Source: Asaia bogorensis | GTDB lineage: Bacteria > Pseudomonadota > Alphaproteobacteria > Acetobacterales > Acetobacteraceae | Direction of reading: 5' to 3' | DNA length: 63,642 nucleotides | Assembly: GCA_943333505.2 (NCBI GenBank) | Contig: CALQTN020000019.1 | Span: forward strand, 1-63,642 | In this document: piece after piece, positions 8,976 through 17,296 of the stretch | How positions within the stretch are numbered: position 1 is the first letter of the stretch | Layout of the letters: each line of letters begins with the position of its first letter | Made by a program: the position numbers and the translations under genes | Notes under the pieces: generated by a model | The model's input: only the letters and a program-made list of their open reading frames with translations | Databases searched by the model: none | Told to the model about the DNA's origin: nothing

Positions 8976-9187
8976 GGGGTTTCTCCGTATTACTGCGCCT
9001 TGGATATGGCGTTGCTCATCTGGCTCGCAAGCAGATCATCTTGGGTAATCGGCGGCTTGCCGATGGTCCAGACGCCACGCAATGGCCGCGAGCACCCCCC
9101 TGTCCCGTGGCGCAAACGCCCATCGCACCAGAACCAGTGCCGCATCGAAATCAGCAGGTGGCCAAGTGCAGAGGCCGCCAAGCCGCG

Positions 9188-9760
9188 CTACATCCGGCCC
9201 ATCGCCGGGGCGAGCACCTCATCGGCGGTCTTTTTCTGCGCCTCGTCCAGCACAGCGTAGAGCGACCGCAACGCGCCGGCGTCGGCTTTGGCCGCTTCCA
9301 ACTGATCGGTCATGCGCTTGACCCGTTGATCGGCCCGATCGGGCGCGGCAGCCGGTGCCGCTTCCGCCATCATGACGCCGCGCCTTGCCGTCATGGCTTT
9401 TGCCTCGGCCCGCAGGATTTCAGCATACGCAGTCCATGCCGAGTTCTGGGCTTCGGTGATTTTGAGCTCGGCTTTGATGAAAGCGATGCGGCCCTCGATC
9501 CGGGCGGGTGACATCATGCCCATCGGGCCATCCATCCGCGCCATATCATGCTGGGACATCATCCGGCGCATCATCGGCATCATCTGCCCCATATCGCCGC
9601 CCATCATCATGCCGCCATGCCCCGGAACGGCGGGTGCAGCGGCGGCCGGCGGATGATGCGCGCCGGCGCCAGCCGCGGGGTTCGGGGCGGCCGGCTGGGC
9701 GATCGCACCGGCCGAAACCAGGAGCATCGCGGCGGCGACCAACAGATGTGACTTGGACAT
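9188..9760 (-). CDS. Met/His-rich Spy/CpxP-like periplasmic protein (LTXXQ-type)
   Basis: A 190-residue protein starting MSKSHLLVAAAML, with a signal peptide probably cleaved after GAIA. Next comes an Ala/Pro/His-rich segment, then a strongly Met-rich block with runs such as HGGMMMGGDMGQMMPMMRR (near residues 50-75), and then a helical domain carrying the LTXXQ-like motif ITEAQNSAW and a C-terminal helix. Spy/CpxP-like proteins are periplasmic chaperones or metal-stress proteins; Met clusters of this kind often bind Cu(I) or Ag(I). Its position just upstream of a multicopper oxidase supports a copper role. The 212 bp between the two genes hold only a 63-codon TTG-start frame that I do not trust. 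Confidence 0.75.
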   Translation of the reverse strand: MSKSHLLVAAAMLLVSAGAIAQPAAPNPAAGAGAHHPPAAAAPAVPGHGGMMMGGDMGQMMPMMRRMMSQHDMARMDGPMGMMSPARIEGRIAFIKAELKITEAQNSAWTAYAEILRAEAKAMTARRGVMMAEAAPAAAPDRADQRVKRMTDQLEAAKADAGALRSLYAVLDEAQKKTADEVLAPAMGRM

Positions 9761-9950
9761 GGCTTTCTCCCGGGTGCTAAGCCTGACGCTCGACGCCAAG
9801 CAATGACAGCAAGTTTATGCCAGCCTGATTGCAAGACATTGATTTAAGTCATGCCCGCGCCCGGTCCAAACCAGGGCCGCAGCCGCTTGACCAAGCCCAG
9901 TTCGCTTGGCCTTCCTTGCTCATCATGCGGCACTCGACACTTGGTTACAT

Positions 9951-10484
9951 TTATTTCTGGCGGCCCGCTCTGGCAATTGCCGCCACGATCAGCGCCCGCG
10001 CCTCCGCCGCATCGCCCCAGCCCAGCAGCTTCACCCATTTGCCGGGTTCGAGGTCCTTATAGTGCTCGAAGAAATGCTGGATCTGCTCGAGCGTGATGCT
10101 CGGCAGATCGGTATAGTTGTGCACGTTAACGTAGCGCTGGGTCAGCTTAGGGGACGGCACCGCGATGATCTTTTCGTCGCCACCGCCATCGTCTTCCATC
10201 TTCAGCACGCCAACCGGACGGCAATTGATGATGGCACCAGGGATGATCGGGCGGGTGTTGGCGACCAGCACATCAATCGGGTCGCCATCTTCGGACAGCG
10301 TGTGCGGCACGAAGCCGTAATTCCCCGGATAGCGCATCGGGGTATATAGAAAGCGATCGACAAAGAGCGCACCGGCTTCCTTGTTCATCTCGTATTTGAT
10401 CGGCTCGCCACCGATGGCTACCTCAATGATCACGTTGATATCGTCGGGCGGGTTCTTGCCGATCGGAATGGCGTTCAGGTTCAT
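9951..10484 (-). CDS. ppa: Inorganic pyrophosphatase
   Basis: A 177-residue family I soluble pyrophosphatase that hydrolyses PPi to two phosphates and pulls biosynthetic reactions forward in the cytoplasm. The start MNLNAIPIG has GGAG about 9 nt upstream. Conserved active-site elements include [27 protein letters not shown], the signature DGDPIDVLV with its metal-binding Asp residues, and KIIAVP. Length is normal for the bacterial enzyme. It is a single-gene unit divergent from the nitronate monooxygenase gene, with about 107 bp between the starts. Confidence 0.95.
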   Translation of the reverse strand: MNLNAIPIGKNPPDDINVIIEVAIGGEPIKYEMNKEAGALFVDRFLYTPMRYPGNYGFVPHTLSEDGDPIDVLVANTRPIIPGAIINCRPVGVLKMEDDGGGDEKIIAVPSPKLTQRYVNVHNYTDLPSITLEQIQHFFEHYKDLEPGKWVKLLGWGDAAEARALIVAAIARAGRQK

Positions 10485-10591
10485 AAAATGGCGCTCCGGT
10501 TCATGCGGCGGGGTATAAAGCCGGAGCCGGATTTGGCAACGCGCCAATTCGTGGCAAACTGCCCACACGCCCTAATAGGATGAGAGCACAA

Positions 10592-11542
10592 ATGTCCCTG
10601 CCCCCGATTCTGCAAAATCTGCGCCTGCCGATCATTGCCTCACCGATGTTCATCGTCTCCGGTCCCGAACTGGTGATCGCGGAATGCAAGGCGGGCATTG
10701 TCGGCAGCTTCCCCGCGTTGAACGCCCGCCCGGCGGAGGCGCTCGAGGAATGGCTGAAGCAGATCATCGATGAGTTGGGCGAGCATGATCAGATGCACCC
10801 CGACCGCAAATCCGCGCCGTTCGCGGTCAACCAGATTGTGCATCGTTCCAATGTGCGGCTCGAACACGACCTCGAAGTGTGCGTGAAGTACAAGGTGCCG
10901 ATTGTGATCACGTCACTTGGCGCGCGGGAAGATGTGTATGCCGCGACCAAATCCTATGGCGGCATCACCCTGCACGACATCATCAACAACAAGTTTGCCA
11001 AGAAGGCGATCGAGAAAGGCGCTGACGGGCTGATCGCGGTTGCCGCCGGCGCCGGCGGGCATGCCGGGGTGTTGTCGCCCTTCGCGTTGATCCAGGAAAT
11101 CCGTGAATGGTTCGACGGGCCGATCGCGCTGTCAGGGTCTATCGCCAATGGCGCCGCGGTTCTCGCCGCGCAGGCGATGGGGGCCGATCTTGGCTATATC
11201 GGTTCCGCCTTCATCGCGACCCACGAGGCGCGGGCGGCGGAAGGCTACAAGCAGATGATCGTCGATAGCGGGGCGGACGACATCCTCTACACCAACGCGA
11301 TCACCGGCGTGCACGGTAACTACCTGGCACCGAGCCTGGTGCGGGCGGGCCTTGATCTCGACAACATGCCGAAATCCGACCCGAGCCAGATGAGCTTTGC
11401 CGATAACAAGCCGAAAGCCTGGAAGGATATCTGGGGCTCGGGCCAGGGCATCGGCGCGGTGAAATCAGTGGTGACGGTGGCCGAACTGGTCGACCGGCTG
11501 GAGCGCGAATACAAGGCCGCGCGTTTGCGGATCGCCGCCTGA
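10592..11542 (+). CDS. Nitronate monooxygenase / 2-nitropropane dioxygenase family flavoprotein
   Basis: A 316-residue FMN-dependent TIM-barrel enzyme of the NMO/NPD family, which oxidises alkyl nitronates; many relatives have unknown physiological substrates. The ATG at 10592 (MSLPPILQ) is preferred over 10580 because AGGATGAG precedes it at a proper distance. Family features are LPIIASPMFIVSGPELV, KAGIVGSFPALNAR, the glycine-rich GAGGHAGVLSPFAL with the conserved His, and the phosphate-binding SGSIANGAAVLAAQAMGADLGYIGSAF. It is followed 2 bp later by an SDR gene, so the two are an operon. Confidence 0.85.
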   Translation: MSLPPILQNLRLPIIASPMFIVSGPELVIAECKAGIVGSFPALNARPAEALEEWLKQIIDELGEHDQMHPDRKSAPFAVNQIVHRSNVRLEHDLEVCVKYKVPIVITSLGAREDVYAATKSYGGITLHDIINNKFAKKAIEKGADGLIAVAAGAGGHAGVLSPFALIQEIREWFDGPIALSGSIANGAAVLAAQAMGADLGYIGSAFIATHEARAAEGYKQMIVDSGADDILYTNAITGVHGNYLAPSLVRAGLDLDNMPKSDPSQMSFADNKPKAWKDIWGSGQGIGAVKSVVTVAELVDRLEREYKAARLRIAA

Positions 11543-11544
11543 TC

Positions 11545-12291
11545 ATGGAAGGCATCGCGGGCAAGGTAGCGCTGGTCACCGGCGCATCGGCCGGTCTCGG
11601 CGCGCAATTTGCCCGCGTGCTGGCGGGGGCCGGCGCGCGTGTGGCGATCGCTGCGCGCCGGGTGGATCGGCTGGCGGCGCTGGCGGCTGAACTGGGTGGC
11701 GAAACCTTACCGGTGGCGATCGATGTTGCATCGGTCGCTTCCATCCAGGCGGGTGCCGCGCTGGTTGCCGAAAAACTCGGCCCGATCAGCATCCTGGTCA
11801 ACAATGCCGGCATCAGCTTAACCGCACGGGTCGAGGCGGTGACCGAGGCCGAGTATGACGGGGTCATGGACACCAATTTGAAAGGCGCCTTCTTCATGGC
11901 GCAGGCGGTGGCGAAACAGATGATTGCGGCCAAGATTGCGGGCCGGATCGTCAATATCGCGTCGATCACCGGGCAGCGCACGGTCGGACAATTATCGGTC
12001 TACGGCATGTCCAAGGCGGCGATGATCCAGATGACCCATTCGATGGCGCGCGAATGGGGGCGGCACGGGATCAATACCAACGCAATCTGTCCGGGGTATA
12101 TTGCGACCGAAATGGCGGCGGAGTTTTTGCCGACCGAGGCTGGTCAGCGCTTTGTGGCATCAATGCCGCGCAAGCGGTTTGGCGAGGCGGCGGATTTGGA
12201 CGCGTTGCTGCTGCTGCTGTGCTCGGGGGAGGCGTCGCGGTTCATCAACGGGTCGATTGTGAACGCCGATGACGGGTTTACGTCTTTTTAG
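11545..12291 (+). CDS. Short-chain dehydrogenase/reductase
   Basis: A 248-residue classical SDR, an NAD(P)-dependent oxidoreductase of alcohols or ketones. It shows the cofactor motif TGASAGLG (12-19), the NNAG motif (near 91), the catalytic Ser in NIASITG and YGMSK (near 153), and a C-terminal region ending in NADDGFTSF. ARR after the second strand suggests NADP preference. It starts 2 bp after the nitronate monooxygenase stop, so the genes are probably coupled. Substrate unknown. Confidence 0.9.
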   Translation: MEGIAGKVALVTGASAGLGAQFARVLAGAGARVAIAARRVDRLAALAAELGGETLPVAIDVASVASIQAGAALVAEKLGPISILVNNAGISLTARVEAVTEAEYDGVMDTNLKGAFFMAQAVAKQMIAAKIAGRIVNIASITGQRTVGQLSVYGMSKAAMIQMTHSMAREWGRHGINTNAICPGYIATEMAAEFLPTEAGQRFVASMPRKRFGEAADLDALLLLLCSGEASRFINGSIVNADDGFTSF

Positions 12292-12347
12292 GTCGTGGCC
12301 AGGTTTTGCCAACAAGGTCAGGCGGGCAGGTTAAGCGCGAGAAAGCA

Positions 12348-12437
12348 CTCCTTTTTTTCAGAAAAAAGGAGCAAAAAAACGTCCCAATTTGTTGCCGTTG
12401 GCTTGGGACATCACTGCGGTCCCAAGCCAACGGCAAC
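12348..12437. repeat. Nested-palindrome intergenic repeat, copy 2
   Basis: The left end hairpin is CTCCTTTTTT/AAAAAAGGAG (12348-12371). The centre is a perfect 19-bp stem, GTTGCCGTTGGCTTGGGAC (12391-12409) against its complement (12419-12437), with a 9-nt loop. A run of seven A residues precedes the stem, which becomes a U-tract in minus-strand transcripts. The right end hairpin present in other copies is missing. It lies between the convergent SDR and enoyl-CoA hydratase genes, 56 bp after the SDR stop. Confidence 0.8.
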
Positions 12438-12444
12438 ATCTTCC

Positions 12445-12548
12445 TAGAGCGTGATGACCTTAGGTGGAATCACACGGAGGTCTGGCCACGCGACCCAACA
12501 AAGAGTTAGAGTATGGGGACCGCGCCTATCAGCGGTCATCATGCTCTA
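12445..12548. repeat. TAGA-bounded two-module repeat, family F, copy 1
   Basis: A 104-nt element with a 62-nt module (12445-12506) and a 42-nt hairpin module (12507-12548, TAGAGTATG...CATGCTCTA). The inner stem contains GACCGC/GCGGTC. Its right end CTA (12546-12548) is, on the minus strand, exactly the TAG stop codon of the neighbouring enoyl-CoA hydratase gene. Close copies lie at 13748-13851 and 22797-22901. Confidence 0.85.
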
Positions 12549-13346
12549 AACCCCCTGAAACACCGGCCGGCGCTTTTCCATGAAGGCGCGGCGGCCTTCG
12601 ACGTAATCGGCACTGGCGAAGCAGGTATCCACGACTTTTTCGCATAAATCTTCGTCCATATCAGGACCTTTGACGATCTCGCCGACGCAGATTTTCACCG
12701 CCTTGACCGTCAGCGGCGCGTTTTCGGCGATCATGCCGGCGATGTAGCGCACTGCGCCATCCAGTTCGCCTTCCGGCACCACGCGGTTGACCAGGCCCAT
12801 GCGGGCGGCTTCGTCGGCGGTGAACTGCCGGGCGGTGAAGAAGATTTCCTTGGCGAAGGACGGGCCAATCAGGTCGATCAGCACTTTGATGCCATCAGCG
12901 CCGTAGCCGAGGCCGAGGCGCGCCGCCGGGATACCGAATTTCGCCCCTTCCGAGGCGATGCGCAGATCGGTGCCAATGGCGATGCCCATGCCGCCGCCGA
13001 TGCAGAAACCCTCAATCATTGCGATCGTCGGCTTGGTGGTCTGTTTGAGCCTACGCTGGGCCTCGCCCGAGATCTTCTCATAGGCTGCGACCTGTTGCGG
13101 GGTGGAGCGGACTTTTTCGAACTCGGAAATATCTGCGCCCGATACGAAAGCCTGGCCACCCGTGCCACGCAGCACAATCACCCGAACCGCCGGATCGGCC
13201 TCGAGCTGGTCCATAATCAGCGGAATCGCCTGCCACATTTCGAGGCAGACCGCGTTTCGGCGTTCCGGATGGTTGAAGATCACCCAGCCAATCCCGCCCT
13301 CAACGGCGCCAATCATCTTCGTGGTCGGCAAATTCATGGTTTGCAT
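12546..13346 (-). CDS. Enoyl-CoA hydratase/isomerase (crotonase) family protein
   Basis: A 266-residue crotonase-fold protein with AAGGAG 8 nt before the ATG. It has the oxyanion-hole segments VFNHPERRNAV (near residue 23), FVSGADISEFEK (near 70) and GFCIGGGMGIAIGTDLRIAS (near 108). The two catalytic glutamates of true enoyl-CoA hydratases (in GGGCEL and PEI/LG contexts) are replaced here: GGGMGI and IPAARLG. Simple hydratase chemistry is therefore doubtful, and an isomerase, hydrolase or decarboxylase role is possible. Its stop codon is contributed by the TAGA-bounded repeat. A cupin gene precedes it by 11 bp in the same direction, so they form an operon. Confidence 0.85.
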   Translation of the reverse strand: MQTMNLPTTKMIGAVEGGIGWVIFNHPERRNAVCLEMWQAIPLIMDQLEADPAVRVIVLRGTGGQAFVSGADISEFEKVRSTPQQVAAYEKISGEAQRRLKQTTKPTIAMIEGFCIGGGMGIAIGTDLRIASEGAKFGIPAARLGLGYGADGIKVLIDLIGPSFAKEIFFTARQFTADEAARMGLVNRVVPEGELDGAVRYIAGMIAENAPLTVKAVKICVGEIVKGPDMDEDLCEKVVDTCFASADYVEGRRAFMEKRRPVFQGV

Positions 13347-13357
13347 TTTAGCTCTCC

Positions 13358-13735
13358 TTAAACCGGGGCGGGAACAACGCGGGTGACGAACTCGGCGGGT
13401 GAGGTCACTTCGAGCATCTCGACGTCGTCGGAATGGCGCACTTCCCGGTGGCGGATCAACGGCGGCTGGAACACGGTCGAGCCGGCTTCCAATCGGACGA
13501 AGCCGATATCTTCGTATTCAAACTCAACCCAGCCTTTCAGCACATAAACAAACTGGAAATCGAGTTCGTGGACATGCCACTCCGGTTTCGCCCCCTCGCC
13601 GGCCGCGCCGCGGATGACATGGGCGCCCATCTTGCCGGCCGTGGCTTCTGGCACGCCGAGGCTGCGATATTCGAAGAACGCCCGTAGCCCGCCATCGAAC
13701 TTGGCATCGGCGGCATGGTTCACCTGGGTTGGCAT
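13358..13735 (-). CDS. Small cupin-domain protein
   Basis: A 125-residue single-domain cupin starting MPTQVNHAADAKFDG. The beta-barrel motifs are visible: WHVHELDFQFVYVLKGWVEFEY (cupin motif 1 with His, His, Gln and Glu-like ligands) and VFQPPLIRHREV (motif 2 with His). Small cupins bind a divalent metal and act as isomerases, dioxygenases or sensors. It is first in an operon with the crotonase-family gene, which suggests a shared catabolic pathway, but the reaction cannot be assigned. Confidence 0.8.
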   Translation of the reverse strand: MPTQVNHAADAKFDGGLRAFFEYRSLGVPEATAGKMGAHVIRGAAGEGAKPEWHVHELDFQFVYVLKGWVEFEYEDIGFVRLEAGSTVFQPPLIRHREVRHSDDVEMLEVTSPAEFVTRVVPAPV

Positions 13736-13747
13736 CGGCTGGTTCCT

Positions 13748-13851
13748 TAGAGCGTGATGACCGTAGGTGGAATCACCGAAGGTCTGAATCACGCGACCAA
13801 ACAAAGAGTTAGATCGTGATGACCGCGCCTATCAGCGGTCATCACGATCTA
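13748..13851. repeat. TAGA-bounded two-module repeat, family F, copy 2
   Basis: A 104-nt element. Its right module, 13810-13851, folds as a perfect 17-bp stem (TAGATCGTGATGACCGC and its complement) with an 8-nt loop. The right terminal CTA (13849-13851) is the minus-strand TAG stop codon of prfC, so the prfC mRNA ends directly in this hairpin. The left end lies 12 bp upstream of the cupin start. Confidence 0.85.
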
Positions 13852-15390
13852 GGCTGCGGTTTTCTCGGCGCGGAAATCCTTGATGTCGCGGAATTTCAGG
13901 CCTTGGTTCAATTCCGTGGTCCGGCGCAGCATGAACGATGATGTCGCCATGAAGACCGGATCGCCATCGACATCATCGGCGATGGCGCTGCGATTGGCGG
14001 CAATGAAACGTTCCAGCACCAGTTTTTCACCGCTCACCCAGCGGGCGAGCGAAAACGGGGTTTCCTCGAAGCCGATCTTGACCCCGTATTCCGCCATCAT
14101 CCGCGCCAGCAGCACATCCAACTGCAAGCTGCCGACCACACCAACCATTGGCGGCGCGCCATCCTGCGGACGGAACAGCTGCACCACGCCTTCTTCGGCG
14201 AGTTCCTGCAGGGCCTGACGCAATTTCTTCGCCTTCATCGCATCATCGAGCCGCACCCGGCGCAGAATTTCCGGGGCGAAATAGGGCACGCCGACGAAGT
14301 TGATGTCTTCGGATTCGCTCAACGTATCGCCAATCCGCAACGTCCCGTGGTTGGGAATGCCGACCACGTCTCCGGCATAGGCTTCCTCGGCCAGCGCGCG
14401 ATCGCGGGCAAAAAAGAATTGCGGCGCATGCAACGGAATGGTCTTACCGGTGCGCACCTGTTTCAGCTTCATGCCGCGCACCAATTTACCGGAACACACC
14501 CGGGCAAAGGCAATGCGGTCACGATGATTAGGGTCCATATTGGCCTGGATTTTGAACACCAGTGCGGTAAGCCCGGGTTCATCGGCCTGCACCACCCGCG
14601 TATCGGCCGGCTGGGCGCGCGGCTTGGGACCGTATTCGGCGAGCGCATCCAGCAGATCCGACACGCCGATTTCCTTGATCGCACTGCCGAAAAACACCGG
14701 GGTAAGGTGCCCGGCCGCGAAGGATTCCTCATCGAATTCCGGCAACGCGCTGCGCACCAGATCGATTTCCTCAGCGAGGGCGATCATCCGCGGCTCGGAC
14801 TGGCCGAGATTTTCGCTCAGATGCAGATCGCGTTTGCGCATGTCATAGGTGCCGACAAACGTCGATGCGCGGCCGACCGGCCAGGTCACCGGGGCGCAAT
14901 CAAGCGCCAGTGCCGATGAAATTTCATCGAGCAAGGAAAACACATCCTGGCATTCACGGTCCATCTTGTTGATGAACGTGAGGATAGGAATATCGCGCAA
15001 CCGGCAGATTTCAAACAATTTCCGTGTACGGGCCTCAATCCCCTTGGCGGCATCGATCACCATCACCGCGGCATCGACAGCGGTCAGGGTGCGATAAGTG
15101 TCCTCGGAGAAATCCTCATGGCCCGGCGTATCGAGCAGGTTGAACACGCAGCCGGAATATTCGAAGGTCATCACCGAGGTGACAACAGAAATGCCGCGCT
15201 CGCGCTCGATCCCCATCCAGTCGGACCGCGTGCGGCGCCGTTCGCCCTTGGCACGCACGTTGCCGGCCAGCTGGATCGCGCCGCCCGCGCGCAGCAGGCG
15301 CTCGGTCAGCGTGGTCTTGCCGGCATCAGGATGGGAGATGATCGCGAAGGTGCGGCGCCTGGCGATTTCGGTTGATGCTTCGGAGGTCAT
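13849..15390 (-). CDS. prfC: Peptide chain release factor 3
   Basis: A 513-residue translational GTPase that recycles RF1/RF2 from the ribosome after termination. The start MTSEASTEIARR is chosen over an upstream in-frame codon because it matches the family N-terminus. GTPase motifs: G1 SHPDAGKTT (19-27), the switch I region with RGISVVTSVM, G3 DTPGHEDF, and G4 NKMD in TFINKMDRE. The length is typical of RF3 (about 510-530). The stop codon belongs to a repeat element. The upstream ABC transporter permease gene ends 68 bp away on the same strand. Confidence 0.95.
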   Translation of the reverse strand: MTSEASTEIARRRTFAIISHPDAGKTTLTERLLRAGGAIQLAGNVRAKGERRRTRSDWMGIERERGISVVTSVMTFEYSGCVFNLLDTPGHEDFSEDTYRTLTAVDAAVMVIDAAKGIEARTRKLFEICRLRDIPILTFINKMDRECQDVFSLLDEISSALALDCAPVTWPVGRASTFVGTYDMRKRDLHLSENLGQSEPRMIALAEEIDLVRSALPEFDEESFAAGHLTPVFFGSAIKEIGVSDLLDALAEYGPKPRAQPADTRVVQADEPGLTALVFKIQANMDPNHRDRIAFARVCSGKLVRGMKLKQVRTGKTIPLHAPQFFFARDRALAEEAYAGDVVGIPNHGTLRIGDTLSESEDINFVGVPYFAPEILRRVRLDDAMKAKKLRQALQELAEEGVVQLFRPQDGAPPMVGVVGSLQLDVLLARMMAEYGVKIGFEETPFSLARWVSGEKLVLERFIAANRSAIADDVDGDPVFMATSSFMLRRTTELNQGLKFRDIKDFRAEKTAA

Positions 15391-15458
15391 GCGCGGGTCT
15401 ATACAATATTTGGCGAAAGGTAAAAGGCGGGCTGCGGTGGCGACCACCGGAGCCCACC

Positions 15459-16346
15459 CTATTTTGCCCGCGGATCAAGCGCGTCGCGCAAGCCATCGCC
15501 GATCAGATTGAAGCTGAACACCGCCAGGAAAATCGCCGCCCCCGGGAAAATCGCCAGCCATGGCGCCTGGGTCAGAAAGCGTTGCGCCGAGTTCAGCATG
15601 CTGCCCCAGGATGGCGCCGGCGGCTGCTGGCCGAGGCCCAGGAAGGACAGGCTGGCTTCCGCGATAATCGCGCCGGCGATGGCAAGCGTTGCCTGCACCA
15701 TCACGGGCGGCACGATATTGGGCAGCACGTGGCGCACCGCAACCCGCCAGGGCGGATTGCCGAGCGCCCGGGCGGCCTCGACATAATCATTCGTGGCAGC
15801 ATCCATCGTCGCCGCGCGCGACACCCGCACGAAGATCGGGGTGGCGGTAATGCCGATCGCGATCATGGCGTTCTGCAAGGACGGCCCGAGAAAGGCCGCC
15901 AGTGCAATCGCCAGGATCAGGAAGGGGGAGGCCAGCATCGCATCAACCAGCCGTCCGATGACCATATCGATCTTGCCGCCGGCGAAACCGGCCATCAGCC
16001 CGATCGGCACCCCAACACCGGAGGCGATCGTCACGGAAATGACGCCGGCAAGCAAACTTGCCCGTGCCCCCCAGATCACCCGGCTCAGCACATCGCGGCC
16101 GTTTTCGTCGGTGCCCATCCAATGCACCCAGGACGGCGCTTTGCGGATCGCAGTCCAACTGGTCTGGGTCGGGTCGAACGGCGCGACCCAGGGTGCCAGC
16201 AATGCGACGATGATGAACAGGCTGATCACCACCAACCCGCCAACCGCGGCCGGACGGCGGAAAAAGCGGCGCACCGCGAGGCGGGCGGGTGACTGCATGG
16301 CTTTGGCCATGATGGCACCGGCATCGTTGCCAGTTGTGGCGCTCAT
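15459..16346 (-). CDS. Peptide/nickel-type ABC transporter permease (DppC-like)
   Basis: A 295-residue inner-membrane permease with the OppC N-terminal segment (RRPAAVGGLVVISLFIIVALLA as first TM helix), the HWMGTDENGRDVLSR hallmark, several further hydrophobic helices and the EAARALGNPPWR coupling loop (EAA motif) that contacts the ATPase. Its ATG overlaps the stop of the DppB-like gene by ATGA. It works with the DppB-like permease and the substrate-binding protein encoded upstream. ATPase genes for this system are not adjacent; the two fused ATPases elsewhere in the window could serve it, which is inference. Confidence 0.9.
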   Translation of the reverse strand: MSATTGNDAGAIMAKAMQSPARLAVRRFFRRPAAVGGLVVISLFIIVALLAPWVAPFDPTQTSWTAIRKAPSWVHWMGTDENGRDVLSRVIWGARASLLAGVISVTIASGVGVPIGLMAGFAGGKIDMVIGRLVDAMLASPFLILAIALAAFLGPSLQNAMIAIGITATPIFVRVSRAATMDAATNDYVEAARALGNPPWRVAVRHVLPNIVPPVMVQATLAIAGAIIAEASLSFLGLGQQPPAPSWGSMLNSAQRFLTQAPWLAIFPGAAIFLAVFSFNLIGDGLRDALDPRAK

Positions 16347-17287
16347 GATGTGCGAAGCCTTGGATTGAGGAAGACGTAAATGATGTCGGCCAGCAGGTTG
16401 AGCCCGATATAAACCGTCGCGGTCACCAGCACGACGCCTTGCACCACCGGATAGTCGCGGTTGAACACCGCATCGACGATCAGTTTGCCGAAGCCCGGGA
16501 TGCTGAAGACCTGTTCGGTCAGCACAGCGCCGGACAGCAAGGTGCCAAGTTCGAGCGCGCCCAGGGTCACCACCGGCACCAGCGCGTTGCGCAGCGCGTG
16601 GCGCAGCACGACTTTATATTCAACCAGGCCCTTGGCCCGCGCGGTGCGCACATAATCCTGTTCCAGCGCGGTTAGCATCGCCGATCGAGTGTGGCGCATC
16701 AGCACCGCCGCCAGCGCGTTGCCCAGCACGAAGGCCGGCATGATGGTGGTAGCCAATGACTGCCGCCAATCCTCGGTCAATGGCACGTAGCCCGACGGCG
16801 GCAACCAGCCCAACTGCACCGAGACCACGAGAATGAGCATGATGCCGAGCCAGAAATTCGGCGTCGACAGCCCGGCCAGACCAATCCCGTTGGCGACATA
16901 GTCCCAGAAGGTGTTTTTCTTGACCGCCGACAGAATGCCCATCGGCACCCCGATCGAAACCGAAATCACGAAGGCCATTGCGGCAAGCTGCATGGTCACC
17001 GGCAGCTTTGTCGCCACCAGTTGCAGCACAGGCTGGCGGATGCGCCACGAGAACCCAAGATCGCCCTGCAATACATTGCCGATCCAGTGGAAATACTGGA
17101 TCACCAACGGCCGATCGAGCCATAATTCCTGGCGGATCTGGGCCAGCACCGCCGGATCGCGTTCTTCCCCGGCGAGCACCAGCGCCGGATCGCCCGGCAT
17201 CAGCTGTTGCAGGCAGAACACCATGACGCTGACCAGGAAGATGGTCGGGATGATCTGCGCGATGCGCAGCCCAAGATGGGATTTCAT
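16343..17287 (-). CDS. Peptide/nickel-type ABC transporter permease (DppB-like)
   Basis: A 314-residue permease with the OppB/DppB architecture: N-terminal helix, QQLMPGDPALVLAGEERDP, the LWLDRPLVIQYFHWIGNVLQGDLGFS region, TM helices, and the coupling loop YVRTARAKGL. It ends with DIIYVFLNPRLRTS, the typical DppB C-terminus. The gene starts 9 bp after the binding-protein stop and overlaps the DppC-like gene by 4 nt. Confidence 0.9.
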   Translation of the reverse strand: MKSHLGLRIAQIIPTIFLVSVMVFCLQQLMPGDPALVLAGEERDPAVLAQIRQELWLDRPLVIQYFHWIGNVLQGDLGFSWRIRQPVLQLVATKLPVTMQLAAMAFVISVSIGVPMGILSAVKKNTFWDYVANGIGLAGLSTPNFWLGIMLILVVSVQLGWLPPSGYVPLTEDWRQSLATTIMPAFVLGNALAAVLMRHTRSAMLTALEQDYVRTARAKGLVEYKVVLRHALRNALVPVVTLGALELGTLLSGAVLTEQVFSIPGFGKLIVDAVFNRDYPVVQGVVLVTATVYIGLNLLADIIYVFLNPRLRTS

Positions 17288-17296
17288 CGCGCCGGC

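Noticed and set aside
8990-9181. 63-codon minus-strand frame between the Spy-like and multicopper oxidase genes
   Set aside because: It needs a TTG start, has no RBS and no recognisable motif; kept only as a remote possibility.
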